Below are positions 44,199-54,857 of a DNA stretch of 64,000 nucleotides, one piece after another. The translations under genes and the position numbers were made by a program. The stretch comes from Paroedura picta (Eukaryota; Chordata; Lepidosauria; Squamata; Gekkonidae): assembly GCF_049243985.1 (NCBI RefSeq), contig NC_135386.1:5974501-6038500 (forward strand), written 5' to 3'. Each line of letters opens with the position of its first letter. Positions within the stretch are counted from its first letter, which is position 1. The notes beneath the pieces are model-generated. The model saw only the letters and a program-made list of their open reading frames with translations. It searched no databases and was not told the DNA's origin.

Positions 44199-44243
44199 AT
44201 GTCTGCGGAAAGCCCCGAGCCCGCTTCTGCGGAGGAGCAGAAG
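44199..44243 (+). CDS. ARPP19: ARPP19 coding exon 1
   Basis: The ATG at 44199 starts [15 protein letters not shown], 15 codons, and donor GTCAGC follows at 44244. The start codon fits the family N terminus and lies in the CpG island. Longer open frames through this area are GC-rich shadows. Confidence 0.95.
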
Positions 44244-47200
44244 GTCAGCCAGCCGCCCCGCAGAGGGAGGGAGGGAAGAGGGGAGGCTGCGGGAGGAACT
44301 CAGGCCGCGGCGTCGAGGAGGAGGAGGAGTGGAGGGAAACTTTGGGGGGCGACCCGCCTTTCCTCGTGGAGGAGGAAGAGGAGGAAGCCCCTTGCCCGTC
44401 GTGGCCCTGAGCTTGCTGCCAGCCCCCCCGACCCGCAGCAGGGCCCTTGGAGTGGCGGGGGAAGCCACGGGGTTGGGTCACATCCCCCCACCCCTCAAAA
44501 AAACCCTTTTCCTTTTACCGCCTCCTCCCTCGAAGCGGCATGCAGTGCCAGCCTTGTGAGCAGAGGTGGCGGCTTGACAACTTAAACCTCCCACCTTCGG
44601 ACGCCTCCCCCCCATCTGGAGAGCGCTTAGTCAGTTGCCAGAGGCTAGGCAGCCTTCCTTTGCAGGTAGGAGCTAGCAAAAGTCTCGGTTCTGGCGGCCA
44701 ATGCACCAGTTAGATGCTGCAGCCTGTGCGGCAAGCCGAAAACTGGGCTGAGCATTGCAAGCCTGGGCTTGTCTACACAGAATAAAGCCCTGCTGTAGTC
44801 AGCAGGGCTTACAGTCAGGTAAGTGTGCACTGGATTGCAGCCAACGTGTATCAAGGTGCAACTTTAGGATATATATCGGCCTACAGTGCTGAAGCGTCGT
44901 CTGAGGATGTGATGTGCTGACTCAGCCATGGCTGCACCTTCCAAATGGGTGTTTGCTGTGAATTTTAGGAGCCTGTGTCTATGTTTACTGGAGTTGCGGG
45001 TTGGAAATTGCCCCATGTGCTGATGCCTCTCAGTTTCTTAGCAGCTTTGTGTCATCTGAACAAAAAGTTACTTTAAAGAAGCTTCGAGTTTTTACTCACA
45101 CTCAGAATGGTTCATAGCTGACAGCTGCAAAGTTCACTTTTGCCTGTAGTTCACTGGAATCGCTTCCAAAGTTTGGCTGCCTCTTTGATTATCCATTTTT
45201 TCATGACAATAAGAAACCTGTTTCACATGGGCACTTCAGAGTGCAACTGATAACTGACAAGCTAAACTGTGTTCTGGTTAGTTGGCTGGAATTCCTATTT
45301 AGCCAGAATCAATGTACCAGTTGACCTTGTTTCTTCTGCTGCCCCCCAATTCCTGAAATATCTGACAGACAGAAAAAATATGGTGTTAACACATTTCTAA
45401 TGGGGAAGGCTGCATTGAGATTTGCTATACAGGCCCTTGTCAAGGAGTTTTCAGACTTATTTCAGACTTTAAATGTAGTACTAGCCTGTGAGAATAAATG
45501 GGTAGAAAGATGGATGATTCTCCCATACTGCCTCTTAGCCAGTAAAAATATCACACTACTGGTTTCACAAGTGGAATCTTGGGATGCAGAGGTGATGTAG
45601 TTGCTTCCCTTTCAGGAAATGGAAGACAAGGTGATTAGCCCGGAGAAAGCTGAAGAAGCAAAGTTGAAAGCCAGATATCCTCATCTGGGACAAAAGCCTG
45701 GGGGCTCAGATTTCTTGAGGAAGAGGCTTCAGAAAGGAGTAAGTACACTTGAGCTGTGTTGGGTGGCTGAAATCCTTTTAAATCCTTCAGCCTGTATCCT
45801 TGCCAGTCCTGCGTTTTCAACTAGCTTCAATACCAGTACCCCATTCCACAGTATTTTCTGTGGGTTGTAATTGAATGTCAGTGAATGTACGCTTAGGGTC
45901 AAAGCTGCCTTCTGTGAGTGGCGCCTTGAAAGAAAGCAGCTTGCTTCTGTAACTTGTGGCATTTCTAATGCAAATTCTCCAAAACAACCTAGTGGAGACA
46001 GCTTCAAAGATGTCTTAAGAAAATGCAGAATTGAAACAGTTAGGCTGTGGTATCTTTCCCAGTGAAATGTATATTGCACTCATATTTGCATACATGCCAA
46101 GACCAAATTTGGTCCTTGGCAGAAATCCCAGTGTGGTTTTATACTCTTCTGAAGGTTTAATAGAATATAGCACACTTTTTGACCTACTTGTTTGGGTGGG
46201 CAGGGACTCGAACCTCGTGCTCAGGATTAGTGGCCATTCATTTTTAAATCTTTCATTTATCAGCTGTCCTGCTGCTGTGAGATCTAAAGCACATGTTTAA
46301 AAAACAGAAATAAGAGCAATACCAAAAAGGGGGTAGCAAGAAACAACGGCTTAGCAGCCATAAAAAAACACTTAAGAGCGTGAAAGGCCTTCTGGAGTTG
46401 AAACCATATAGGTTTCCCTTCCCCTGAAAGTTTGATAAGCTGCACCTCTTCTACTGTGGCTGGGGAGCTTATTCCTCCACAGCATGCAAACTGATACAAA
46501 TAGAATGTCGCTGTGTAGCAGGGCTTTTGTCGGATGCTAAAAGGCTTTTGTGGCAATATAACCTTTCTGGAAGTAGATGGATACAGAATAGGTTTCTGTA
46601 CGTCTTGTGCATGAAGATTTAACATCAGAGTTCTGACCAGTAAGACCCTCTGATGTTTATTCTTTCCGACACTGCCTAATGTTGCCATTCTAATTACTGG
46701 TGAACTGACGGCTCTAGTGAAGAATGTTTAAAGGCTTCAATTCAAATACTTTAACAGAACCTTTAACAGAACGTTTACCTACTGTAACATAGCTCAGGGT
46801 GTGGTAGAATGGTAGGCCACATTGGCTAAAGAAACCTCTGTATTCAGAGGCCTTGTGTGTCCAAACAAAAGTTGCTTTGGGGGGATGGGACTTCAGGGAA
46901 GGGCTACCAATTTTAGGTCCTCCACAGGGATTTCCTGTTACTATTTGGCCACAGTGGGAAATGGGATGCTGAGTCAGATAGACTTCTAATCTGACCCAGC
47001 GGGGCTGCTCATACAATATTTTCAAACAAAACTAAAGAGATTGCATTATCTAGCTTGTGACCGTAAAAGAAGACAGCTTCTTAGTACCTCATGCATAGTT
47101 GGCAAGAGTGAGCAATTCTTGTGGCTGATCTATTTGCACAACCAGCAAGATCCTAGCATTCAGCTCCTATAGCCATAACTTGGCCACAGTAGTAAAGACA

Positions 47201-48374
47201 TGTTTCTGAATGCCCTGAGTGGCTGAAATACAGCCGTGTTTGTATGGCACCGCCGGTGCTGTTGCAGGCCTAGAGATGTCCCGCAGGTCTTATTCACTAG
47301 ATTAGATCACATAGGTTGCAGTTCTGCTTAAGGACTGCTCCCACTGCGAAAGTCATCTTGGATTTCAGAGGTGGGTTAACTTGCTGAGGCTTAAAGCTTT
47401 CAGTTTAGTCCTGAACTAACAAGGCTGTGAATGAGTTTTGCGCAAGTGCCAGCTTAGTTTTTATAATGAGTAAATGAAGATTGTTTCAGAGGACAGCTGT
47501 GTTGGTCTGTTGTAGAACTATTGTGGTCAGAGTGACCTTTGGGTGTAAACTTTTGACAAATGGGCCCCCACAAGCAGACATTTCCCATGCTCGTTGCCAT
47601 GAGGCATTTCTGCCTCACGCCTGGAGCTTTTTTTTAAATGTTAGGTTTCAAGGCCATTATCATGTGAAGGCAAAAGATAGTGAAATCACTGAAAAAGGTT
47701 TCTAGTTGTGGAGCGACTACATGATCCATCTTCCTTTCACAGCAGTGAAAAAGGAACTGAGGGGGGGGGGCGTTCCACCCTTGGAACCTGTGATGCGGTT
47801 GGCAGGAAACCAGGCACATGTGCTATTGGGAGAGACAGGAGTGCCAGCTAACGGAGCTTAATGTTTGAAAGTCTTCTGTGGCTGGCGTGTGCTTGTGCAG
47901 TCCGAATGTGGGGCTACAGCGCAGGGTGGCAAATGAACGATTAAATATGATCTCAGTAGCACCTTAAAGAGCAACACTCTGAAGCACTTGTTGGGTTTCA
48001 ATGATACTACTGGACTCAAATCTGACTTGTAAATAAGATATGAGTTTTAATACTGTTTGAGGTAATTAACAATAAATCTTCATTCTTGTAGCTCACCCTC
48101 CTGATACAGCTCAGGGCAGAGGGGGTGGGGGAAGAGTGTTTTAAGCCCTGTGACTTGCATTTCAGCGAGGCAAACTTTGACTTTGTTTTGTTTTCCCTTT
48201 CAGCAAAAGTATTTTGATTCTGGGGATTATAATATGGCAAAAGCAAAAATGAAGAACAAGCAGCTTCCTACCACAGCCCCGGACAAGACCGAAGTTACTG
48301 GTGATCACATTCCTACTCCACAGGACCTTCCTCAGCGAAAACCATCTCTCGTTGCTAGCAAACTGGCTGGCTGA
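44199..48374 (+). CDS. ARPP19: ARPP19 (cAMP-regulated phosphoprotein 19), full coding span, 3 coding exons
   Basis: Coding exons are 44199-44243, 45616-45738 and 48204-48374, all GT-AG and phase 0, giving 112 residues, the same length as human ARPP19. The endosulfine-family core is intact. The Greatwall (MASTL) site is Ser62 in FDSGDY, and the PKA site is Ser104 in [12 protein letters not shown]. When phosphorylated on Ser62 the protein binds and inhibits PP2A-B55, which permits mitotic entry. PKA phosphorylation modulates it in oocytes and neurons. Only a few residues differ from human, for example near the N terminus (ESPEP) and VISPEK. Confidence 0.98.
44244..45615 (+). other. ARPP19 intron 1
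   Basis: About 1.4 kb. The first 250 bases are the end of the CpG island. A fragment near 44755-44845 (ending TTGCAGCC) resembles other scattered copies near 58355-58400. The remainder appears to be single-copy. Confidence 0.6.
45616..45738 (+). CDS. ARPP19: ARPP19 coding exon 2
   Basis: 123 bases, 41 codons, after CCCTTTCAG and before GTAAGT. It encodes [20 protein letters not shown] then [21 protein letters not shown]. The segment from KLKARYP through RLQKG is the conserved first half of the endosulfine domain. Confidence 0.98.
45739..48203 (+). other. ARPP19 intron 2
   Basis: About 2.5 kb with few recognisable repeats. Fragments of the second foldback family occur near 47487-47520 and 47950-48025. 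No other exon was recognised. Confidence 0.6.
48204..48374 (+). CDS. ARPP19: ARPP19 last coding exon
   Basis: 171 bases after CCCTTTCAG, encoding [20 protein letters not shown], then [19 protein letters not shown] and [17 protein letters not shown], with TGA at 48372-48374. It carries both regulatory serines (Ser62 and Ser104). Confidence 0.98.
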   Translation, partial: QKYFDSGDYNMAKAKMKNKQLPTTAPDKTEVTGDHIPTPQDLPQRKPSLVASKLAG

Positions 48375-51300
48375 CTAGACTCTCAGAACTGCATGAATCT
48401 TCTCATTCCCTTAATCTGTCCTCAATAGTTACTTCTCACTTTTTTTGTTTTGTTTCCACTAAGTCCTTGACTGATTGCTTTGCAGGTAGTGGTAGCCTGT
48501 GCTGCTATTGTAAGAGAGTCCTGTTAAGAATTAAGTTGAGTTGTCCTTGAATGAGTTGAGAACAATGCACTGATTTAAAAAAAAGGACACGTTTTGTTAC
48601 AACAATGTAAAGTTACTCTACTTGAAAATGTACATATTACCTATTTGCTAGCATAGGGCTGGTTCCAGCAAGTGACATAATACCGAGTTTGAAATTTTTT
48701 AATGTTTCTGCTTTCCTAAGTTCACTTTCATTACAGCATAGTATGTTTGTATTGAATTCAACGACCCCCCCCTCTTTGTGTTTCTTTCTGTGTTTTGGTT
48801 TTGTACATTAGAGGTTTTAGACCACAAGTTGCTAGAAGGTAAAGCATGTATTAAAAACAAGAGAGAGAGACGGGGCTCTGGCTTAATTTGCGTATCTGCT
48901 CTCAAACTTGAATGGCCTTAAACCTACTTCAGCTTTAACAATAGATTTTTTTACCTGGGCAATATTTGCCCGTTTTGGTGTAATTCTTGTGAACCTAGTG
49001 CTTCTTGACAACTATCTGTTGAAAGCTGGTATTCCTTTGGATCCCGTAGCATAGAACACATTCTTGCAGTGAATGAAGTGTGCATGTGCATCGACTGACT
49101 TCACTTTTGTGCCATTTTTGTAAATAAGATAGTTTTGCACAACTTTTGCGAATATCTGTTATCTTGACATTTAAAAAAAATGTGCCAACTGGAAGCACAA
49201 GTGATTCTGTACCTTTGAAAGTCATAAACCTCTGAGTCAAAACTACCATATTGAAAGTAACAGACCTGCATATGGAAGATTTGGGCATCACCTAAAGTAC
49301 TAAAGTATCTTCATTAGGATGCCCGTTTTTGTGTGTCTCAACAATAATCTCCAGTCCTAAACTGGCAATATTTCAGCTGCGCTGTAGTTTGGCTTACTCT
49401 GATGGGAATTGAGTGAATGAAAGGCAAATATACCACATGAAGTAGCTTGTAGGTCACTGTGTAAGATATCCTAAGACTAGCTATATTTACTTTTCAAGCT
49501 ATAACTTTTAAGACTTGTATTACTGATAGGATGCTTTGGAAAATGTAAGTTTGGGAGAATCTGTTTTTATTTCAGGTCATTTGATGACATGTTGAGTACA
49601 CTTACTCATAAGTAGTGTGGTCAGAAGGAATTCTAATTGCTTTCATTTGGCTTGGGAGGTGAAGGTATTTAAGAATTTCACATGCACTACAATGACAAGC
49701 TAATTCCTGGATTTGAATGAAAACAATTAGTATTTTTGGGGGAGGGTCAATGTATGTTAAGACTAGATACTCCAGAAGGGACTGTTCCCAAATGTTTCAG
49801 GTTAAAGCAATTGGCTAAAATGGGTATTTCATAACACCAGTTATGTCAAGGTTGGTTTTAAAATAATTACAGATTATTTTGACGGAGCATTTTCACTCCG
49901 AGGAGAGTAGACCACCTGTGGCTTCAGCTTTCAAGAGGAGAATATAGCAAGAGGGGGCCATATCAAGGTGGAGAATTTCCTCTAAACAGCAAACTAGAAT
50001 CAATATGGCTCATAGTTATTATGCTAGCGTAAGCTCTGACCTGTAATACTAGGCATTGTAACTAAAAGCCCTGATTTTCAAAGGTACTGAGCACTGCTAT
50101 CTCTTATTGACTTTACTCCCCTCTCTTAAAAAAAAATCTAATTTCTATACCAAAAGTAAACATGATATAATGTATGGGTGATAGTTTTAGATGCACTGGA
50201 AATTAATGTTACTTGTGAGGGGGTGATTTTGCTGTCAGCCTTTCTTCGAGAAGGAAGATGCAATTTTTCTTGGACACATCATCTTTTTGTCCATGGGTAT
50301 TAATTCAGTAGGCCTACTTCTTACTGTATCTCTCTGTAGCATTTAAATGTTGACCCTCTTAATTGCAATTGACACCTGCATCTTTTCTACTTTGCTTTTT
50401 AAAATCACACAAAGGATCCCATTTACTGGATAAAGAACAAGGTCATCTTTGGAAGGTCATCTTTTAAAAAATCGTAACTTTATTTTTGTGTGAGTCGTAA
50501 ATAATTGCAAAATCTAGGCTTTTGAATGAACTAAACTTCTGTGGCCTAAGCCCAGTAATTCCAAACCACGGAAAATGACTGTTTTCTTGTGGCTGCCGCG
50601 GCTCTGCAACTGAATAATCAGGTTGAACTAGGCTGACATGTAGGGAGGTAAAAATAGCCATGTAAACCTAAACATTCCTCCCCACCCCAGTTAAAGTTTG
50701 TGATTTGTCATGTTTTTATCCTGTTGTGCAAACTGTCCATTTCCCATCACTGAATTAAAATGTTAAGGCTGTAAGGAAAATATAGATGGATCTGCAGGAA
50801 TATATACTTACAATACCAGGTAGTCCGGTCTGACGGTGAACCTGAATCTCTGGATGGACCTCAACCACTGAAGACAGTTCTGCCATCTGCACCATTAAGA
50901 ATTCAAGGAGGTAGATCCACAATCATTTTAGTACAAGATCAAACTGTGACGGCTAACTTACAACTTTCAGCTTACTCCATCATGATAAAGCTGTAAAGCT
51001 TGTGTACATACTGTATAAATATAAGTTTTACCATTTGATAATGACCTTTTTCAGAGATCTATCTGCACTATAGTCGGGCAATCTCTCAGCGTTATGCAGT
51101 GATTAGTAGTGCTTAAGTATGTCTATAATGAAGACACTATCTTGTAGCACCCCTCCACCCTTGAGCCTTCCCCATTAGTTATTAGTGGAGTAAATCAAGT
51201 GATTTCATAAATATCCTTCCCCTTACTGCTTAATCCCACCCGTTCATGACTCAGAGTTAGAGGAGAGTCTTTGTGCAGGGGCCACAAAAGAACTATTTGG

Positions 51301-53190
51301 TTGGCTGCGTTGTCCCTTAATGCATTCCTGATGCTGAAGTGATGAAAATTTCAGTTGCTCCTTACCAACACACATTGTACAGTATGCATAATAAATTCAT
51401 CTAATTAGTTTTCATTGCTCTGTAGAAGTTTGTCTGGTCTTGACTGGTTTTTCATGACTGCATTGCATCTCATCTCGTTATTTCTGGCTTCGTCTCTGCA
51501 GAACTTGCCTTAGACTTCTGAGAACAATTAGCTGGGGCCTCTCATTTGCAAATATGTTTGACTACAGATCTAAAACGTACCTCACTGTAATTACCTTTAT
51601 ATATTTCAGTGCTTATTTTTCTAATAATGGTATTAAAAGCTTATTGTTTTGAAACTAATTCCATAATAAGCTTCTTTCGATGCTTAAATGTATGGCAGTG
51701 ATAACTCTTTAAACCAGATTGTCCCTGGCTGGATCTTTTTGAGGCAGGGACTGGCAAAACTCTTTCAGTGTTCTGGATACTGCTGGCATTGCCCGTTTAT
51801 TAGAGTCCGATATAGCACTCTAAATTCCACCCAGACAGAGATGGCTACATGAAATCTTGGGTAGGAACATAGTGGGTCACAATAATTTGGGAGCAGAGCA
51901 TATTGAATGTGCATCCTGGAGACTGCGGTAACTCTCTGGAAAACCTGCAAGTCAGGCTGGATTTTTGGTGGAGGGGATGAAATTGGGGTCACTGGGTAGG
52001 CAGGTAGTTGTGAGTTCCTGCATTGTGCAGGGGGGTGGACTAGATGATCCTGGAGGTCCTTTCCAGCTCTCTGATTCTTGAGAGAGCCTTGCCTAGCACA
52101 TAGCCAACTTAGTGACATAGGGTGCGCGAGAACACTTGATATATGGAAAGGATAATATTGTAATGTCATGGCTATCTCTTTGTTCCTGACAGGTGAACTT
52201 TTTGAGGCATCCTGTTTGCCTTGTTATAAATGATGCTGTGCCCTGACACCCAGCAGGTGTTCGTTTTTTTTGGTTTTGTTTTTGCATTTTTAACCTTAGC
52301 TGGCTAAACTTAGTGTATACTACCTATAATCAATGGATATGCAAAGGAGTACTGTATGTAGATACAATTACATTGCATTTATGCTTCTTCAACAGAGGTA
52401 GAGAACAAGTTTCTATAATGGGATGAATGAGCTTATCACACATAGAAGCTTTGTTGTTAATAAGCTAAATGGCTTAAGCCACTTAAAATGCAAAAGTTAA
52501 CTTGTAGGGGTTGAATCCCATTTATTACAAGGGTCTTCCATTCCAACAAAAGGCCCCTCCTCAGGAGGGCTTGTTTTGATACTTCAAAATTCAAATTGCC
52601 TGTCACCATTGCAGGCCCGATTGGGCCTTCAAGGCTATTTTAAAATGGCTAAGTACTGCTCTAATATGGCATTGGTGGCACAAGTAAGTCGAGTGGCCTT
52701 CTTATGATTGGATGCTGCTGAGTATAACAGCAGTCTATGCACATAGGAAACATGGCCAGCAGAAAGGGCCTGGCCCTAGGCTATGTGCAGGAGTTTTTTT
52801 GGGAAAAGGTATAATCCAGAAGTACCCTAATTTGTAACAAACAGTCATATTTGCCTTAGTACTCTGTACGGGAATCTATTTTTAGACCAGCACCCATAAA
52901 ACGATGATACATTTTATTACAGGACATTAGGAGTCAATACGCAAATGTACATCTTATACTGAAATGTACTTTGGTAAATTTGTTGTAACTAACCTTCATG
53001 CTGGCTTCGCTCAACCTCCGGTATCAGGAAATACACTATGGCAGGGACGCTGCCCAGATCCAGAATGGATGAAGCCCCAAGCTAAGTGCTAGGCACTCCG
53101 TGGAGGTCATCACTAGACTTCAGAAAGAAAACGAGAGATCTGGATGTGGTATATGTCTTTCAAATAAACATTTTAAAATGTTAAACTGCT
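48375..53190 (+). other. ARPP19: ARPP19 3' UTR (long; end inferred)
   Basis: About 3-4.8 kb of AT-rich sequence with almost no young repeats follows the stop codon, in contrast to the repeat-dense flanks. This fits the long conserved 3' UTR known for ARPP19. Candidate poly(A) signals are ATTAAA at 50754, AATAAA at 51390-51395 and AATAAA at 53163-53168. A CR1-like tail near 51960-52080 lies before the last one. Which signal is used cannot be decided by eye. Confidence 0.6.
51955..52082 (+). repeat. CR1-like 3' tail within probable ARPP19 3' UTR
   Basis: The sequence contains GTGGACTAGATGATCCTGG and TTTCCAGCTCTCTGATTCTT, a diverged CR1 terminus. It is the only clear transposon piece in the ARPP19 3' UTR region. 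Confidence 0.7.
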
Positions 53191-53420
53191 GAGCACAGAT
53201 CAATTAAGAGGCAACATATACATTTTCCAAATAGGTATTGAAAAAGCTTAACTTTCCACTGATGATGCATGAAAGGCTATGTACCATCTCATGCATCTGT
53301 AGAAAGAAAAATGCAAAAACTAGTCCAGTGGCACTTGAAAGTCCAACAAAAACATTGCTGAACTATTTGCTACAACAGACTAACGAGGCCTATCCCATAC
53401 ATTGAAGGGAGACGCCTTAT

Positions 53421-53605
53421 ATTGGGTTGCCAGTCTCCAGGTAGGGGCTGGAGATCTTGAATTACGCCTAGTTCCAGGTTACAGAGATCAGTTTCCGTGG
53501 AGAAAATGGCTTGTTTTGAAGGTGGACTCTGTGGTGCTGTACCCCACTGAAATATCCCACCCCCCAAAATTTCCAGGAATTTCCCAAATGAGAGCTGGAA
53601 GCTGT
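53421..53605 (+). repeat. GGGTTGCCAG-type repeat
   Basis: Starts GGGTTGCCAGTCTCCAGG and contains GAGATCAGTTTCCGTGGAG and AAAATTTCCAGGAATTTCCC. Typical order for the family. Confidence 0.65.
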
Positions 53606-53874
53606 ATGTATTACAGGAACAGTTTTGTTTTTTTGGAATCCTCCTCCCTATCAATAAAAATAGTGCACAGCTACCCCACTGGATGGTATATTGAAGAGGA
53701 AGAAAGTTAACTCTTATTTCACACTGCATTACTGTTTTCAAAGTGTTGAATAGTAATAGGGCCCTGTTCCGAGCCAATTTCAGGTCCTGTAACAAAATCC
53801 AACCCCAGGAAGGACAGCCTTGCCAGGCTGCCTGCAGGGGATGGAGCAGCATAGGCTTGCCAGATCCAGGTTGG

Positions 53875-54175
53875 GAGGCGTAGGGCACTATTCCAAGCCA
53901 CTTTCAAGCCCTGTTGATCCTTTAGCAGCAGAATACAATCCAAGCCTCGAATAGAGTTGCCAGGGCCTCCCTGGTTCCCTACAGGGGAGGGGTTAAGGAA
54001 GCGAGATCCAGGTGGGGAAAGATTTGGGAGAGGGCTTTGGGGGTGCAATGGCCTAGAACCCACCTTCCAAAGCATCCATTCCCTCCCTGCGAACTGATCT
54101 CTGCAGTGTGGAGAGAAACCATATTTCTCGGGGGGATCTCCAGGTCCCACCTGGACGCTGGCATCCCTAACCCAG
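53875..54175 (-). repeat. GGGTTGCCAG-type repeat, minus strand, at least one copy
   Basis: From AGTTGCCAGGGCCTCCC to CCTGGACGCTGGCATCCC, with GAACTGATCTCTGCAGTG between. A shorter piece with GCTTGCCAGATCCAGG lies just before it. Confidence 0.6.
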
Positions 54176-54235
54176 GGAGCATCTTAAAAGACCAAGACAA
54201 TTTCCAGAGTCAATCTTCACTTGGTCAAGATGTGA

Positions 54236-54287
54236 GCCTTCGGGGAGGGCGGTATATAAATCTAAATAAATAAATAATAAATAACTG
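54236..54287 (+). repeat. LINE 3' tail
   Basis: GAGCCTTCGGGGAGGGCGG then TATATAAATCTAAATAAAT is the plus-strand LINE tail, ending 90 bases before the MYO5A CpG island. Confidence 0.65.
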
Positions 54288-54582
54288 TAAAGGGGGGGGG
54301 GGACACCCAAACCACCAAAACTTAAGCCCCTGGCCTAAAAAGCGCCCACGAGGCATTCGGGCTGCCAAACTGTGCGGGCAAATCGGTCCTTGGCGTCAAG
54401 GAGCCTGGAAAGGGACGGGGGGGGGGTGGCCTGGCCAGCAGCCTCCCTGTCCCGTCTCCCCTCTGGGCTTCTTTCGCGGCACTTTGCCCCGCAGCCGGAG
54501 GGGGGCAGCGCGCGCCCAGGAGTCCGGGCCCGCCACGCTCGTGCATCCCCGCGCCGGCTCTGGTACCCACAATGCACGAAGA

Positions 54583-54608
54583 GCCGCCGCCGCCGCCGCC
54601 GCCGCCGC
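54583..54608 (+). repeat. GCC trinucleotide run upstream of MYO5A
   Basis: About nine GCC units, 220 bases before the MYO5A start codon, probably in the promoter or 5' UTR. Confidence 0.9.
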
Positions 54609-54830
54609 AGAGGGAGGGGGCCTGCCGAGCGCCTGCATCATCCCCATCCTTCCCAGGTAGCAACATGGCGAGCCCAGCTCGGGCGGCCTGAGGCGAAGCA
54701 GCAGCGCTCCGCCGCCCTCTCCTCCCCCCCCCTCAAGCCTCCCGAAGCGAGCCGCCCCGCCCTGCCCTGCTCTGCCCCACCGCGCCTACGGCCTCCTCCT
54801 CCGGCGGAGAAGGCCGGCAGCCGCCCCGCG

Positions 54831-54857
54831 ATGGCAGCCTGCGAGCTCTACACCAAG
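54831..54857 (+). CDS. MYO5A: MYO5A first coding exon (partial gene, continues beyond window)
   Basis: The ATG at 54831 encodes MAACELYTK and is followed by donor GTGAGG at 54858. Human myosin-Va begins MAASELYTK with an intron at the same place, so this is exon 1 with serine 4 replaced by cysteine. G at +4 gives a good start context. Myosin-Va is an actin-based motor that carries melanosomes, vesicles and endoplasmic reticulum. The motor domain exons lie outside the window. Gene order after ARPP19 also supports the call. Confidence 0.9.

Larger units (their letters stand above)
43881..44600 (+). promoter_or_regulatory. ARPP19: ARPP19 CpG-island promoter
   Basis: A CpG-rich block surrounds the ARPP19 start codon. 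It contains CCGCGG, CGCGAC and similar strings, and a ZNF143-type site at 43915-43933. The 5' UTR probably begins in the 43.95-44.15 kb region; the exact start cannot be seen. The island continues into intron 1 to about 44.5 kb. Confidence 0.8.

Noticed and set aside
43786-44585. Long frames around the ARPP19 start
   Set aside because: They are CpG-island shadows; the real frame is the 15-codon exon at 44199 that joins to the conserved ARPP19 exons.
45400-45600. A 66-codon frame just before ARPP19 exon 2
   Set aside because: It is intronic and ends before the acceptor; ARPP19 proteins have no such segment.
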